Shown: positions 1 through 6,863, counted from the stretch's first letter. The stretch: DNA of 9,624 nt from DATJPD01 sp036394195 (GCA_036394195.1 DASWFO010000124.1:1-9624); one strand, 5' to 3'. A program made the numbers and translations. The notes: generated by a model not told the origin, from the letters alone.

Positions 1-561
1 CGCGAGGTTCTCGTTGAGCCCCCGCCGCTGGCGCGCGCCGACGGTCGAGTTCGGACCGAAGGACTGGCCGTTGTCGAGATAGACGATCATCGCCGGATGC
101 CGGGCGACGGCCAGAAGCATGTCGTAAAACCGGCCGGTGACATGGGGCCGGATGGCCTCGCGCTCGAACGCGCCGGCGGTGCCCATCAGCGGCGGCCGCT
201 GCACCGAGACGGTGAAATGGTTGGACCAGAACGCGACCAGGCGCTCGCGGAACGGGGTCGAGGTGCCGACCTGGACGCGCAGGCGGGCCGATGCCTCATT
301 GATGTATGTCTCGCGGAACGACTCCTGGACCAGCTTCTGCGCCCCGCCGTCCCCGCGATCGCGGCGCGCGCGCAGGAGATCGCCCATCCGCTCGGCCCCG
401 CTTGGCAGACCGCCAAACTCGTCCGGCGTCTTGGCGTCGGCGGTCTTCTTGATCTGGCGCTTCAGCCAGGCATGCGGGTCGCTCGCGGCTTCGTCCAGCT
501 CGCCGGGACGCGGGCCGAGCCCGAAGCGGTGAACGGCGACGAAGGCCTCGCGGCTGCTCAT
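1..561 (-). CDS. DUF1800 family protein (partial, C-terminus beyond window)
   Basis: The first 187 codons are present and the reading frame is open to the left edge, so the C-terminal part is missing. Recognisable DUF1800 signatures are the N-terminal HRFGLGPRPGELD block (residues 11-23), ERLVAFWSNHFTVS (106-119), HPAMIVYLDN (155-164) and the GLNENLA block at the truncation. DUF1800 proteins have no settled biochemical role; they often sit beside DUF1501 genes, and the next gene leftward may be one, but it is outside the window. The ATG at 561 is chosen because it lies 13 bases after the stop of the preceding gene and has a GAGGG (565-569) close in front of it, with an unusually short 3-base spacing. 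No clear signal peptide is seen at the N-terminus. It is the last visible gene of the sigma-factor operon, so it is probably a co-regulated target. Confidence 0.88.
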   Translation of the reverse strand, partial: MSSREAFVAVHRFGLGPRPGELDEAASDPHAWLKRQIKKTADAKTPDEFGGLPSGAERMGDLLRARRDRGDGGAQKLVQESFRETYINEASARLRVQVGTSTPFRERLVAFWSNHFTVSVQRPPLMGTAGAFEREAIRPHVTGRFYDMLLAVARHPAMIVYLDNGQSFGPNSTVGARQRRGLNENLA

Positions 562-574
562 GCGCCCTCGCGGT

Positions 575-1069
575 CTAGTCGCGGTTGGCCGACCGTCTTC
601 CGCCCATGTTCACCACCTGCCGGCGGGCGTCGGGCGGAAGGGCCTCCGCGGCATCGAGCATCGCCATCTGCAGGGCCCGCTGAAACGCGGCGTGGCGATC
701 GCGAAGGTCGCTCATCGCCGCCTCGGTCGCGGGGCGGTCGAAATTGTCAGCGGAGAGGAGGTCGCGCACCTTGGCGCGGGCCTCGCGCACCGCAGCACCC
801 GCGCCCATGATATCCGCGCGATGCTTCTCCATCGTCGCGAGGAACACCGTGCGCTGATCTGGCGGCAGGATTTCCGCGATCCGATCGATGATCGCCGGCA
901 TCGTGCGCTCGCCCGCCCGCTCGCCGCCACGGAACGCGGCGGCCGCCGCCGGGGGCATCGGCGCCATCATCCGCTGGCCGATAAAAAGTCCGGCCAGGAA
1001 GACGTTGACCGCCAGCGACGCGGTGAACGCGATGGCGAGCCAGCTCCCCGCGGGCGACTTGAAGCTCAC
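575..1069 (-). CDS. Membrane-anchored periplasmic CpxP/CnrX-like (heavy-metal-resistance fold) protein
   Basis: 164 residues. A hydrophobic segment at about residues 10-31 anchors the protein, and the rest would be periplasmic and helix-rich. Two related blocks, ILPPDQRTVF (67-76) and LPPDARRQVV (144-153), resemble the repeated LTxxQ-type motifs of the CpxP/Spy/CnrX class (Metal_resist, periplasmic heavy-metal sensor families). Only two histidines (H83, H126) and no cysteine lie in the soluble part, so metal sensing is not assured; a general envelope-stress sensor is equally possible. The start is a GTG at 1069 whose bases overlap the TGA of the upstream gene; GGAGGAG at 1078-1084 is 8 bases ahead. 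A second GTG at 1072 has 5-base spacing and cannot be excluded. The frame stays open up to 1444, but that stretch overlaps the anti-sigma gene and looks non-coding. By analogy with CnrX it would modulate the preceding anti-sigma protein; this is inference. Confidence 0.8.
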   Translation of the reverse strand: MSFKSPAGSWLAIAFTASLAVNVFLAGLFIGQRMMAPMPPAAAAAFRGGERAGERTMPAIIDRIAEILPPDQRTVFLATMEKHRADIMGAGAAVREARAKVRDLLSADNFDRPATEAAMSDLRDRHAAFQRALQMAMLDAAEALPPDARRQVVNMGGRRSANRD

Positions 1070-1503
1070 CACAGCGGCTCCTCCACGGTCACCGGGGTGA
1101 TCATGTCCACCATGTCGCGGCTGGCCGCGGCACTCTGGTTCAAATCCGTCCATCCGATCAGGAAGCCGACCACGGCCGCGGCCGCGAGGGCCGCGAAATT
1201 CGGCCAGCCGAAGGCAAACCGTGCCGCGAACGCCTCGGTCCATGGGCGCGCCGGTCTGCGGCCCGCGGGCGGCACGGTCGTCGCAATGATCGCGGCCAGG
1301 AGGGCTGGATCGGCGACTGCGTCCGCGCTGACCGGTACCCGGTCGAGCAGTGCATCGAGCCTTTGCGCATCCTGCACGGCGGCACGTGCATCGACCGAGC
1401 TGACCAGAAGCGCCTGTGCTGCGGCGCGCTCCGCGGCCGGCCATCGCCGCGGATCCGCACCATAGGCGTCCAATAAGGTCTTCAGGCGATTCGGGTTCAT
1501 CAT
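1066..1503 (-). CDS. Probable single-pass anti-sigma factor
   Basis: 145 residues with a cytoplasmic N-terminal part of about 100 residues, one transmembrane segment at about 102-119 (FAALAAAAVVGFLIGW) and a 26-residue periplasmic tail. The N-terminus carries a block containing YGADPRRWPAAER (14-26), which I recall as common in small proteins encoded next to ECF sigma factors in alphaproteobacteria. The protein contains no cysteine or histidine, so it is not a zinc-binding ZAS-type anti-sigma factor. Its start ATG (1501-1503) overlaps the TGA of the sigma gene (1500-1502), implying translational coupling and near-equal synthesis; a second ATG follows immediately at 1500. Its own TGA overlaps the start of the next gene. 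Topology matches CnrY. The anti-sigma role is inferred from position and topology, not from a diagnostic domain. Confidence 0.78.
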   Translation of the reverse strand: MMNPNRLKTLLDAYGADPRRWPAAERAAAQALLVSSVDARAAVQDAQRLDALLDRVPVSADAVADPALLAAIIATTVPPAGRRPARPWTEAFAARFAFGWPNFAALAAAAVVGFLIGWTDLNQSAAASRDMVDMITPVTVEEPLW

Positions 1504-2096
1504 GACAGCTTTCTCTTGAGCGGCGGCGGTGAGGCCGCGTCGGGTGCTAAGTCGGCCAGGGCGACGCGTAGCGTCCGGCGCGCCCGGACGAGGAGGGATT
1601 CCAGCGCGCCGACGCTGATCTCCAGGATCTCGGCGGCTTCGATGTTGCTGCGCTCATCCCAGTGGCACAGCGTAAGGGCTGCCCGCTGACGGTCGGGCAG
1701 CGTGGAGAGGGCGGCCAGCACACGGGTGGTCGTTTCGTTGCTCGCGACTACGTCGAGACCTTCCGGCGCGGTCGAAGCCACCTCGGCGGCGGCCTCCAGC
1801 GGCCCGGGCTGTGGCCGGCGCCGCCGGTCGATGCACAGATTGACCAGGACGCGGGTGAACCATGTCGTGAATCTGGCGCCTCCGGGGACGCTCGCCTGGC
1901 TTTCCCAATCCGGGGCCTTCAACCAGGTTCTTAGAAATGCTTCCTGCACGATCTCCTCCGCGTCGCTGCGGCTCCCGGTGATGCGGGCGGCCAATGCCGT
2001 TGCCCGCGGCAGATGCCGGGCGGCCAGCACGGCAAAGGCGGCGTTCTCTCCCCGCCCCGCGCGGCGCATCAGCCTATCATCGGATTCGTCGCGCAT
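1500..2096 (-). CDS. ECF-family RNA polymerase sigma factor
   Basis: 198 residues, normal length for an extracytoplasmic-function sigma factor, which directs core RNA polymerase to a small stress regulon. Region 2 spans about residues 8-94: AEEIVQEAFLRTW (46-58) is the core-binding helix, and the region ends in FTTWFTRVLVNLCIDRRRR (76-94), the -10 recognition segment. A variable linker rich in Ala/Pro/Glu follows (95-124). Region 4 spans about 125-178, with LPDRQRAALTL (133-143) and a helix-turn-helix around 150-177 ending LLVRARRTLR. A basic, Pro-rich tail (PPLKRKLS) closes the protein. There is no SNOAL or other C-terminal extension. No strong Shine-Dalgarno lies before the ATG at 2096, but MRDESDDRLMRRAGRGE is a typical ECF beginning. 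It is the first gene of the operon and overlaps the anti-sigma gene. I do not assign it to a numbered ECF group. Confidence 0.94.
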   Translation of the reverse strand: MRDESDDRLMRRAGRGENAAFAVLAARHLPRATALAARITGSRSDAEEIVQEAFLRTWLKAPDWESQASVPGGARFTTWFTRVLVNLCIDRRRRPQPGPLEAAAEVASTAPEGLDVVASNETTTRVLAALSTLPDRQRAALTLCHWDERSNIEAAEILEISVGALESLLVRARRTLRVALADLAPDAASPPPLKRKLS

Positions 2097-2215
2097 CGGC
2101 TGATACTCGAATTCACGTTTGGACCGGCGAAGTCCTGCGTCGGCGGGGGCGCCCCGGACCCCTGTCTAGCATCGCCCGGTATTATTAGAACGGCTATGCG
2201 CCCCGTCACATGCCA

Positions 2216-2243
2216 AACATAAGGCGGGCGCCATTGCCGTCAA
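2216..2243 (-). promoter_or_regulatory. Candidate sigma-70 type promoter for the ECF operon
   Basis: On the minus strand a TTGACG -35 box (2238-2243) is followed by a 16-base spacer and a TATGTT -10 box (2216-2221). Transcription would start near 2209 and give a leader of about 110 bases before the sigma-factor ATG. Closer to the gene, a second weaker pair, GTGACG then TAATAA about 16 bases on, is visible, and the leader contains the perfect palindrome GGGGCGCCCC (2146-2155). Assigned by eye only. Confidence 0.45.
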
Positions 2244-2282
2244 ATACTTGAAAATGCTGTCTTTAATCGGAGGGCGGCCGAT

Positions 2283-2311
2283 TTGGGGCGACTCCGTGCA
2301 CCGTTTATGAT
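2283..2311 (+). promoter_or_regulatory. Candidate promoter for the AsmA-like gene
   Basis: TTGGGG (2283-2288), a 17-base spacer and TATGAT (2306-2311) form a plausible housekeeping promoter. The -10 box is one mismatch from consensus; the -35 box keeps only TTG. Start of transcription would be near 2318, leaving a leader of about 30 bases before the ATG at 2350. It is divergent from the ECF-operon promoter. Confidence 0.45.
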
Positions 2312-2349
2312 GCGGCCCGGCGCGAGGCTGTGCGGTTTGGGGGCAACAC

Positions 2350-3183
2350 ATGTTCGGATTCGGGTTCGTTTTCCGGCTGATCAGCCGGGTTATTGGCTTT
2401 GTCGCAAGAGTGGTGGTCTTCGCCGCCGCTGTGATCGCGGTTGCCGCCGGGGTCGCCTACGCGCTGTTCGACGGCGAGCAATATAAGAAGCATCTCAGCC
2501 AGCGGGTGGTCGATCTCACAGGCCGCGTGCTGCAGGTCAACGGCGCGGCGGAGCTGCAGCTCTCGGTCCCGCCGCGCATCGTGTTGAACGATGTCCATCT
2601 CAAGAACGCGCGCTGGGGCACGCGCGCGGACATGGCGCGGATCAAGCGCGTCGAGATCCAGCTCAACCCGTTGGCGGCCGTCTCGGGCGGCGATCCGGTG
2701 GCGCAGGTGCGGCTTGATGGCGCCGATGTCATGCTGGAGACCAACGCGCAAGGAGTCGGCAACTGGGAGGTGGGGGCGCTGGCCGCATCGCCGGTGGCGG
2801 CCGGCGCTTTGTCGGCGGTCGGGCTGTTCGGCAATACTCCGACTTCAGTGTCTGTTTCCGACGCCCGCGTCACGTTTCGTGACGGCGCGACCGGCCGGGT
2901 CCAAACCGCCTCGCTCGGCAACGTCTTCCAGCTCAATAGCCTCAGCGCCGCAAGCCCGGCTGGCGGCTCCGGTGCCGCCGCAGGCGTGGCGGGCGTCGCC
3001 GCCGGAGCGGTTGCGAGCGCCGGGAGCCCAAGTGCCCTCCTGCCGGAGGCGCTGTTCGGCGGCAGTACCGGCGGCAGCCGCGCGCTTGCCGCGGCGAATT
3101 CCGACAATACCAACCCCTGCGACGGATCGCCCCAATCCACAAGCCAGCAGCAGTCCCGGGTACCGCCGTCGCGGCCGCGGTAA
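2350..3183 (+). CDS. Short AsmA-family membrane-anchored protein
   Basis: 277 residues. A hydrophobic anchor at about 15-40 is followed by a segment typical of the AsmA N-terminal region: GEQYKKHLSQRVVDLTGRVLQV (about 42-63), the PPRIVLNDVHLKNARWG block (74-90), and IQLNPLAAVSGG followed by VRLDGADVMLETN. AsmA-type proteins are inner-membrane proteins with a large periplasmic part, linked to outer-membrane assembly and lipid transport. This copy is far shorter than classical AsmA (roughly 600 residues) and ends in a low-complexity Ala/Gly/Ser region (about 195-250) and a Ser/Gln/Pro-rich tail after an NPC motif. Either it is one of the short AsmA_N-only proteins or its 3' end is shifted; see findings. 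The start ATG has only a weak GGGGG ahead of it. It lies 106 bases upstream of the TPR-CHAT gene on the same strand, but common transcription is uncertain. Confidence 0.8.
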   Translation: MFGFGFVFRLISRVIGFVARVVVFAAAVIAVAAGVAYALFDGEQYKKHLSQRVVDLTGRVLQVNGAAELQLSVPPRIVLNDVHLKNARWGTRADMARIKRVEIQLNPLAAVSGGDPVAQVRLDGADVMLETNAQGVGNWEVGALAASPVAAGALSAVGLFGNTPTSVSVSDARVTFRDGATGRVQTASLGNVFQLNSLSAASPAGGSGAAAGVAGVAAGAVASAGSPSALLPEALFGGSTGGSRALAAANSDNTNPCDGSPQSTSQQQSRVPPSRPR

Positions 3184-3276
3184 ATGATTTGGTAAACGGC
3201 GAGCGCTTGTGCGGCAGCTCACAGCGTCTCGAAGCTGACAGGGCTATGCTAAAGTTCGGTGTTCGTTGGACGACCA

Positions 3277-3286
3277 GGGGGAGGGG
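3277..3286 (+). promoter_or_regulatory. Ribosome binding site fixing the TPR-CHAT start
   Basis: The purine run GGGGGAGGGG ends 3 bases before the ATG at 3290, with its GGAG core about 7 bases away. It supports ATG 3290 over the in-frame TTG at 3266, and this choice gives a clean N-terminal signal peptide. Confidence 0.7.
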
Positions 3287-3289
3287 TCG

Positions 3290-6200
3290 ATGCGTAGGGC
3301 TATCGTTCTCGCAGCGGCCATCGCGGCAACCGTTTTCGCCGGCGATGCGCTAGCCCAGCAGCGCGGACAGGGACGCGGGGGCCCGGGCGGTTCGCCGGCG
3401 CGCGGATCGGAGGATGGCGGCCCCGCGCCGATGCAGCGCGAGGCAACCGAATCCGATGCCGGTGCGTTGCTCGACCAGGAGCTCGTGACCGATCCGGCGC
3501 GGCTCGAGGCGGCGAGGACGAAGGCCGCGCAACAGCCGCCGACCACCGAAGACGTCAACGTACTGACGCGGTTTTACGCCGAACGCGGCGAGGCGGCGCG
3601 TATGGCCGGCAATCAGCAGCAGGCGTTACAGGATTTCCGCAAGGCGGTCGACTATATGCGTCGCGGGGTGGAGTCGATCGACAAGTCGCAGTTGCTGCTG
3701 TGGCTCGCCAATGCCGAGGCCGCTGTCAATCGGCGGACCGTAGCCGCCAAGCTGATCGAGGAAGCGATCAAATATGCGGCTCCGCTGCCTCAGCGCGGCC
3801 GCGTGGTGGCGCTCTACACGGCCCTCGCCAGCTACGACATTCAATCCGGCAACATCGATGGTGCGGACGCCGCCCTCACTCAGGCGCGCGCCATTATCCG
3901 CGAATTCGAGAATAACCCGCGCCGGGCCGGCAATCCGGTCATCCGACGGACGGTCGGAATGACGCTCGCGGCGACCGCCGGCGTGCAGGAATTCCGCGGC
4001 CAATACGCCGAGGCCGAGGCGAACCGGCGCAAGGCCATTACTGAGCTCGAGGCCAACAACCTGCCGCTGGATCAGCCGCGGATTCTCCTGCAGCGGGTCG
4101 CGATTGCGAACAACCTCCGTTTTCAAGGGCGGCTGAACGAGGCTGAAAACGATGCGCGTCTGGCCCTGGCGGCGGCGCAGCGCGAGACGGGCGTCAATTC
4201 ACTGCCCACGGCGCGCGCCTTGTTTGCGCTCGCGCTGGTCTTGTCTGACCAGGGTCGGGCCCCTGAGGCGGAAGGCCTGGCCCGGCGGTCGATGGAGCTT
4301 TTACAGGCCACCGGCATGCAGACCCGCGGCGGCGCACAGCAGGCTCTGGCCAATATCCTCGCTGCGCAAGGCAAATGGCCGGAGGCCATGGCTGCGTTCG
4401 ATACCATGCGCCAGGCGTTCCAGAGCGCGCCGGACGAGTTCGAAAGCCTGATGAGCCGCAACCTGATGCTGCCTCTGGCCTTGCTCAAGACCGGGAAGAC
4501 GGCGGAAGCCGAGCAGCGCCTCGCCCGGATGTACGAAGGCAGCAAGGCCGGTCTCGGCGACAAGCACGCCACGACCGCGGAAATCCTCGGCTTCCTCGCC
4601 ATGGCCCACGCGGCCGGGGCCCAACAGGATCGGGCGCTCGGCGAGTTCGCCGAAGCCACCCAGGTGCTGCTGTCGCGCTCGCGCGACAGCAGCGACACCG
4701 ATGATTCGGGATCGGCCAGCGCACAGGATCAGCGGACGCGCATGGTGCTGGAAGCCTATATCGATGTGCTGGCCAGTGTTCGGGGCACCGACCTGCCGGC
4801 CAAGCACAAGGTCGATCCGGTCGCCGAGAGCTTCCGGCTCGCCGATGCGGCGCACAGTCGCGGCGTACTGCGCGCACTGGCCGCCTCGGCAGCGCGCGCG
4901 GCGGCGAGCAATCCGCAGCTCGCGGACACGGCGCGGCGGGTCCAGGACGCAGAAAAGCAGATTTCGGCGCTCAACGGGCTCCTGGCCAACGCGATCAGCG
5001 CCCGCGCCGCCGACCGCGACGAAGGCGCCATCAAGGACCTCCGGCGCCGCATTGATAGGCTGCGCGACGAGCGCGCCGACCTGATGCGCGACATCGAGCG
5101 CAAATTCCCGGACTACGCGCGGCTGATCAATCCGCAGCCGGCGACGGTGGCAGACGTCGCGAAGACGCTGCGACCGGGCGAGGCGATGGTGGCGTTCTTC
5201 AGCGGCGAGAAGCACATCTATGCCTGGGTGGTGCCGCAGAGCGGTGCCGCGGCGATGGTCGCCGCCGCGCTCGACCATCAGGGCCTCGCCGCCGCCGTCA
5301 GTCGCCTCCGCAAGGCGCTCGACCCCAATGCGGCCACGCTCGACGACATCCCGGCGTTCGACGTGGCCGAGGCGAATAAACTCTATTCCGCCTTGCTGCA
5401 GCCGATGGAAGCCGCGTGGTCCAACGTCACCAGCCTGTTCGTCGTGCCTGACGGCGCCTTGGGTCAGCTGCCCTTGGCCCTCCTGGTCACCGCGCCGGTT
5501 TCGTTGCCGCGCGCGGATGCCGACGGCGTGCCGTTCAGCCGTTACCGCGCCGTGCCCTGGCTGGCGCGGAAGGCTGGCATCACGCAGCTGCCGTCGGTGG
5601 CCTCGCTCGGCGCATTGCGGGCGCTGCCGCCGGCGGGCGGCACGCGGCGGCCGTTCGTCGGGTTCGGCGATCCATGGTTCAGCAAGCAGCAGGCGGCCGA
5701 AGCGGCGCAAGAAGCCGCCGCGACGCAGGTTGCCAGCCTGGTCACCCGCGGCATCCGTCTGCGCAGCGCGCCGAAGGGCGATGGGAATTTTACGGCGGAG
5801 ATCAGCCAGCTGCCGCGGCTGGCCGACACCGCCGACGAGGTTCGCGCCGTCGCGGCGGCACTGCACGCGGACGCGGCGCGCGACGTGTTCATCGGCGTCA
5901 AGGCCAGCAAGACGACGGTCAAGTCGCTCGACCTATCGAATGCACGGATCGTGATGTTCGCGACCCACGGCCTGGTTCCCGGCGACCTGTCAGGGCTCAA
6001 TCAGCCGGCGCTCGCCCTGACGGCGCCGGACGTGAGCGGCAATCCCGCCGATGGGCTGCTCACCGTCGAGGACATCCTGGCCCTCAAGCTCAATGCCGAC
6101 TGGGTGGTGCTGTCGGCCTGCAATACGGCGGCCGGGCAGGGTGCCGGCGCCGAGGCGGTGTCCGGGCTGGGCCGCGCGTTCTTCTACGCCGGCACGCGGG

Positions 6201-6451
6201 CGCTTCTGGTCAGCAACTGGCCGGTCGAGACGAGCTCGGCCCGCACCCTCACCACGGATCTGTTCCGCCGGCAGGTGGATACTCCGGGGCTCAGCCGGGC
6301 CGAGGCACTCCGCCAGGCCGAGCTGGCGCTGATCGACAGTCCGGGGGCAGTCGGGCCCGACGGCAAGCCGCTGTTCGCCTACGCGCACCCGATCTTCTGG
6401 GCCCCGTTCAGCCTGGTCGGCGACGGCGGCGGGGCGCCGGGTCCGCGCTGA
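3290..6451 (+). CDS. Exported TPR-CHAT protein, putative caspase-like cysteine protease
   Basis: 1053 residues. MRRAIVLAAAIAATVFAGDALA (1-22) is a Sec-type signal peptide with an ALA-QQ cleavage site, so the protein should act in the periplasm or outside. A Gly/Pro-rich linker follows (23-50), then TPR-like helical pairs over about 87-462 (for example NNLRFQGRLNEAENDARLAL and ANILAAQGKWPEAMAAF). A charged coiled-coil stretch covers about 545-608. The C-terminal CHAT domain (about 625-1045) keeps the catalytic pair: His893 in MFATHG and Cys944 in VLSACNTAAG, with the usual GLGRAFFYAGTRALLVSNWPV segment after it and a HPIFWAPFSLVG ending. CHAT proteins are caspase-fold peptidases, some activated by binding through their TPR part. 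No substrate is evident here. The gene is convergent with the lipoprotein gene, with a 10-base gap. A TATGCT -10-like box at 3245-3250 lacks a convincing -35. Confidence 0.93.
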   Translation: MRRAIVLAAAIAATVFAGDALAQQRGQGRGGPGGSPARGSEDGGPAPMQREATESDAGALLDQELVTDPARLEAARTKAAQQPPTTEDVNVLTRFYAERGEAARMAGNQQQALQDFRKAVDYMRRGVESIDKSQLLLWLANAEAAVNRRTVAAKLIEEAIKYAAPLPQRGRVVALYTALASYDIQSGNIDGADAALTQARAIIREFENNPRRAGNPVIRRTVGMTLAATAGVQEFRGQYAEAEANRRKAITELEANNLPLDQPRILLQRVAIANNLRFQGRLNEAENDARLALAAAQRETGVNSLPTARALFALALVLSDQGRAPEAEGLARRSMELLQATGMQTRGGAQQALANILAAQGKWPEAMAAFDTMRQAFQSAPDEFESLMSRNLMLPLALLKTGKTAEAEQRLARMYEGSKAGLGDKHATTAEILGFLAMAHAAGAQQDRALGEFAEATQVLLSRSRDSSDTDDSGSASAQDQRTRMVLEAYIDVLASVRGTDLPAKHKVDPVAESFRLADAAHSRGVLRALAASAARAAASNPQLADTARRVQDAEKQISALNGLLANAISARAADRDEGAIKDLRRRIDRLRDERADLMRDIERKFPDYARLINPQPATVADVAKTLRPGEAMVAFFSGEKHIYAWVVPQSGAAAMVAAALDHQGLAAAVSRLRKALDPNAATLDDIPAFDVAEANKLYSALLQPMEAAWSNVTSLFVVPDGALGQLPLALLVTAPVSLPRADADGVPFSRYRAVPWLARKAGITQLPSVASLGALRALPPAGGTRRPFVGFGDPWFSKQQAAEAAQEAAATQVASLVTRGIRLRSAPKGDGNFTAEISQLPRLADTADEVRAVAAALHADAARDVFIGVKASKTTVKSLDLSNARIVMFATHGLVPGDLSGLNQPALALTAPDVSGNPADGLLTVEDILALKLNADWVVLSACNTAAGQGAGAEAVSGLGRAFFYAGTRALLVSNWPVETSSARTLTTDLFRRQVDTPGLSRAEALRQAELALIDSPGAVGPDGKPLFAYAHPIFWAPFSLVGDGGGAPGPR

Positions 6452-6461
6452 TCCGCGGGGG

Positions 6462-6797
6462 CTATTTCGCTTCGGGCACGGGGACGAGCTCGTAGCCCTT
6501 CGAGCGCATGCAGAAGCTCCGCATCTCGCCGGGGTTCGGATAGGAGCTGCCGGACGGAAAGCGCGGCGTCGGATCGGAGACCACCTGGCCGCTCGGCAGG
6601 CGCGACACATGCGGCGCCGTCAGCAGCGGCTCGGCGCCGGCATAACGGGATGATTCCTGCACGGCGATGTGATCGCAGTCGGTGAGGTCGGCCTGCAGCC
6701 GCGACGTGCCGAATTGCGGATGTGACCACTCGAGGTTTTGGCACCCGCCGAGCGCGATGATCAGCCCCAGCCAGGCAATCGTTCGCTGTCGCATCAT
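6462..6797 (-). CDS. Small outer-membrane-type lipoprotein, function unknown
   Basis: 111 residues from the ATG at 6797 (a second ATG follows at 6794). The N-terminus MMRQRTIAWLGLIIALGGC is a lipoprotein signal peptide with lipobox LGGC; the cysteine would be lipidated and Q at +2 favours the outer membrane. The mature part has three further landmarks: LQADLTDCDHIAVQES, a PHVSRLPSGQVVSDPTPRFP central segment and the ending MRSFCMRSKGYELVPVPE. The two mature cysteines could pair. The C-terminal 'C-M-R-S-K-G-Y-x-L-V-P' pattern recurs in small uncharacterised lipoproteins of proteobacteria, as far as I recall. The frame extends to a TTG at 6863, but this would place 22 hydrophilic residues before the signal peptide and overlap the promoter's -35 box, so it is rejected. 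No strong ribosome site is visible. The 3' end faces the TPR-CHAT gene. Confidence 0.78.
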   Translation of the reverse strand: MMRQRTIAWLGLIIALGGCQNLEWSHPQFGTSRLQADLTDCDHIAVQESSRYAGAEPLLTAPHVSRLPSGQVVSDPTPRFPSGSSYPNPGEMRSFCMRSKGYELVPVPEAK

Positions 6798-6836
6798 GAG
6801 GATCAACGGCCCTTCGGCCGCTCCGTTCCGATTCCG

Positions 6837-6863
6837 CTTATATGGGAGCGTCCACTCTGACAA
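6837..6863 (-). promoter_or_regulatory. Candidate promoter for the lipoprotein gene
   Basis: On the minus strand TTGTCA (6858-6863) and TATAAG (6837-6842) are separated by 15 bases, or TTTGTC (6859-6864) by 16. Transcription would begin near 6830, giving a leader of about 30 bases that holds a small hairpin (stem CGGCC/GGCCG, 6807-6820) just before the ATG. It lies in the 120-base gap after the upstream small gene, suggesting the lipoprotein is transcribed separately. Confidence 0.45.

Noticed and set aside
1070..1444. N-terminal extension of the CpxP/CnrX-like gene up to 1444
   Set aside because: This stretch overlaps the anti-sigma gene almost completely, is Arg/Gly-rich and puts a long tail before the membrane anchor; the GTG at 1069 or 1072 has a good ribosome site.
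560..1465. Plus-strand open frame of 301 codons opposite the sigma operon
   Set aside because: It is antisense to two well-supported overlapping genes, and its Arg/His/Gly-rich product has no domain.
3203..3227. Imperfect hairpin after the AsmA-like gene as a terminator
   Set aside because: The stem has a bulge and no T tract follows; not enough to call.
3266..3289. Upstream TTG start for the TPR-CHAT protein
   Set aside because: It would add MDDQGEGS, read from the ribosome-binding purine run, ahead of a good signal peptide; ATG 3290 is better.
4301..5866. Long open frame (521 codons) antisense to the TPR-CHAT gene
   Set aside because: It lies wholly inside a gene with clear domains and motifs, shows Arg/Gly/His-rich composition typical of GC-rich shadow frames, and has no recognisable motif.
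3290..6451. TPR-CHAT gene as part of a CRISPR or gasdermin defence system
   Set aside because: There are no repeats, Cas genes or gasdermin-like gene in the window, and the signal peptide argues against a cytoplasmic immune role.
6443..6458. CCGCG/CGCGG hairpin between the convergent TPR-CHAT and lipoprotein genes as a terminator
   Set aside because: The stem is only 5 base pairs and there is no T run on either strand.
6798..6863. TTG start for the lipoprotein at 6863
   Set aside because: It would put 22 polar residues before the lipoprotein signal and overlaps the -35 box of the likely promoter.
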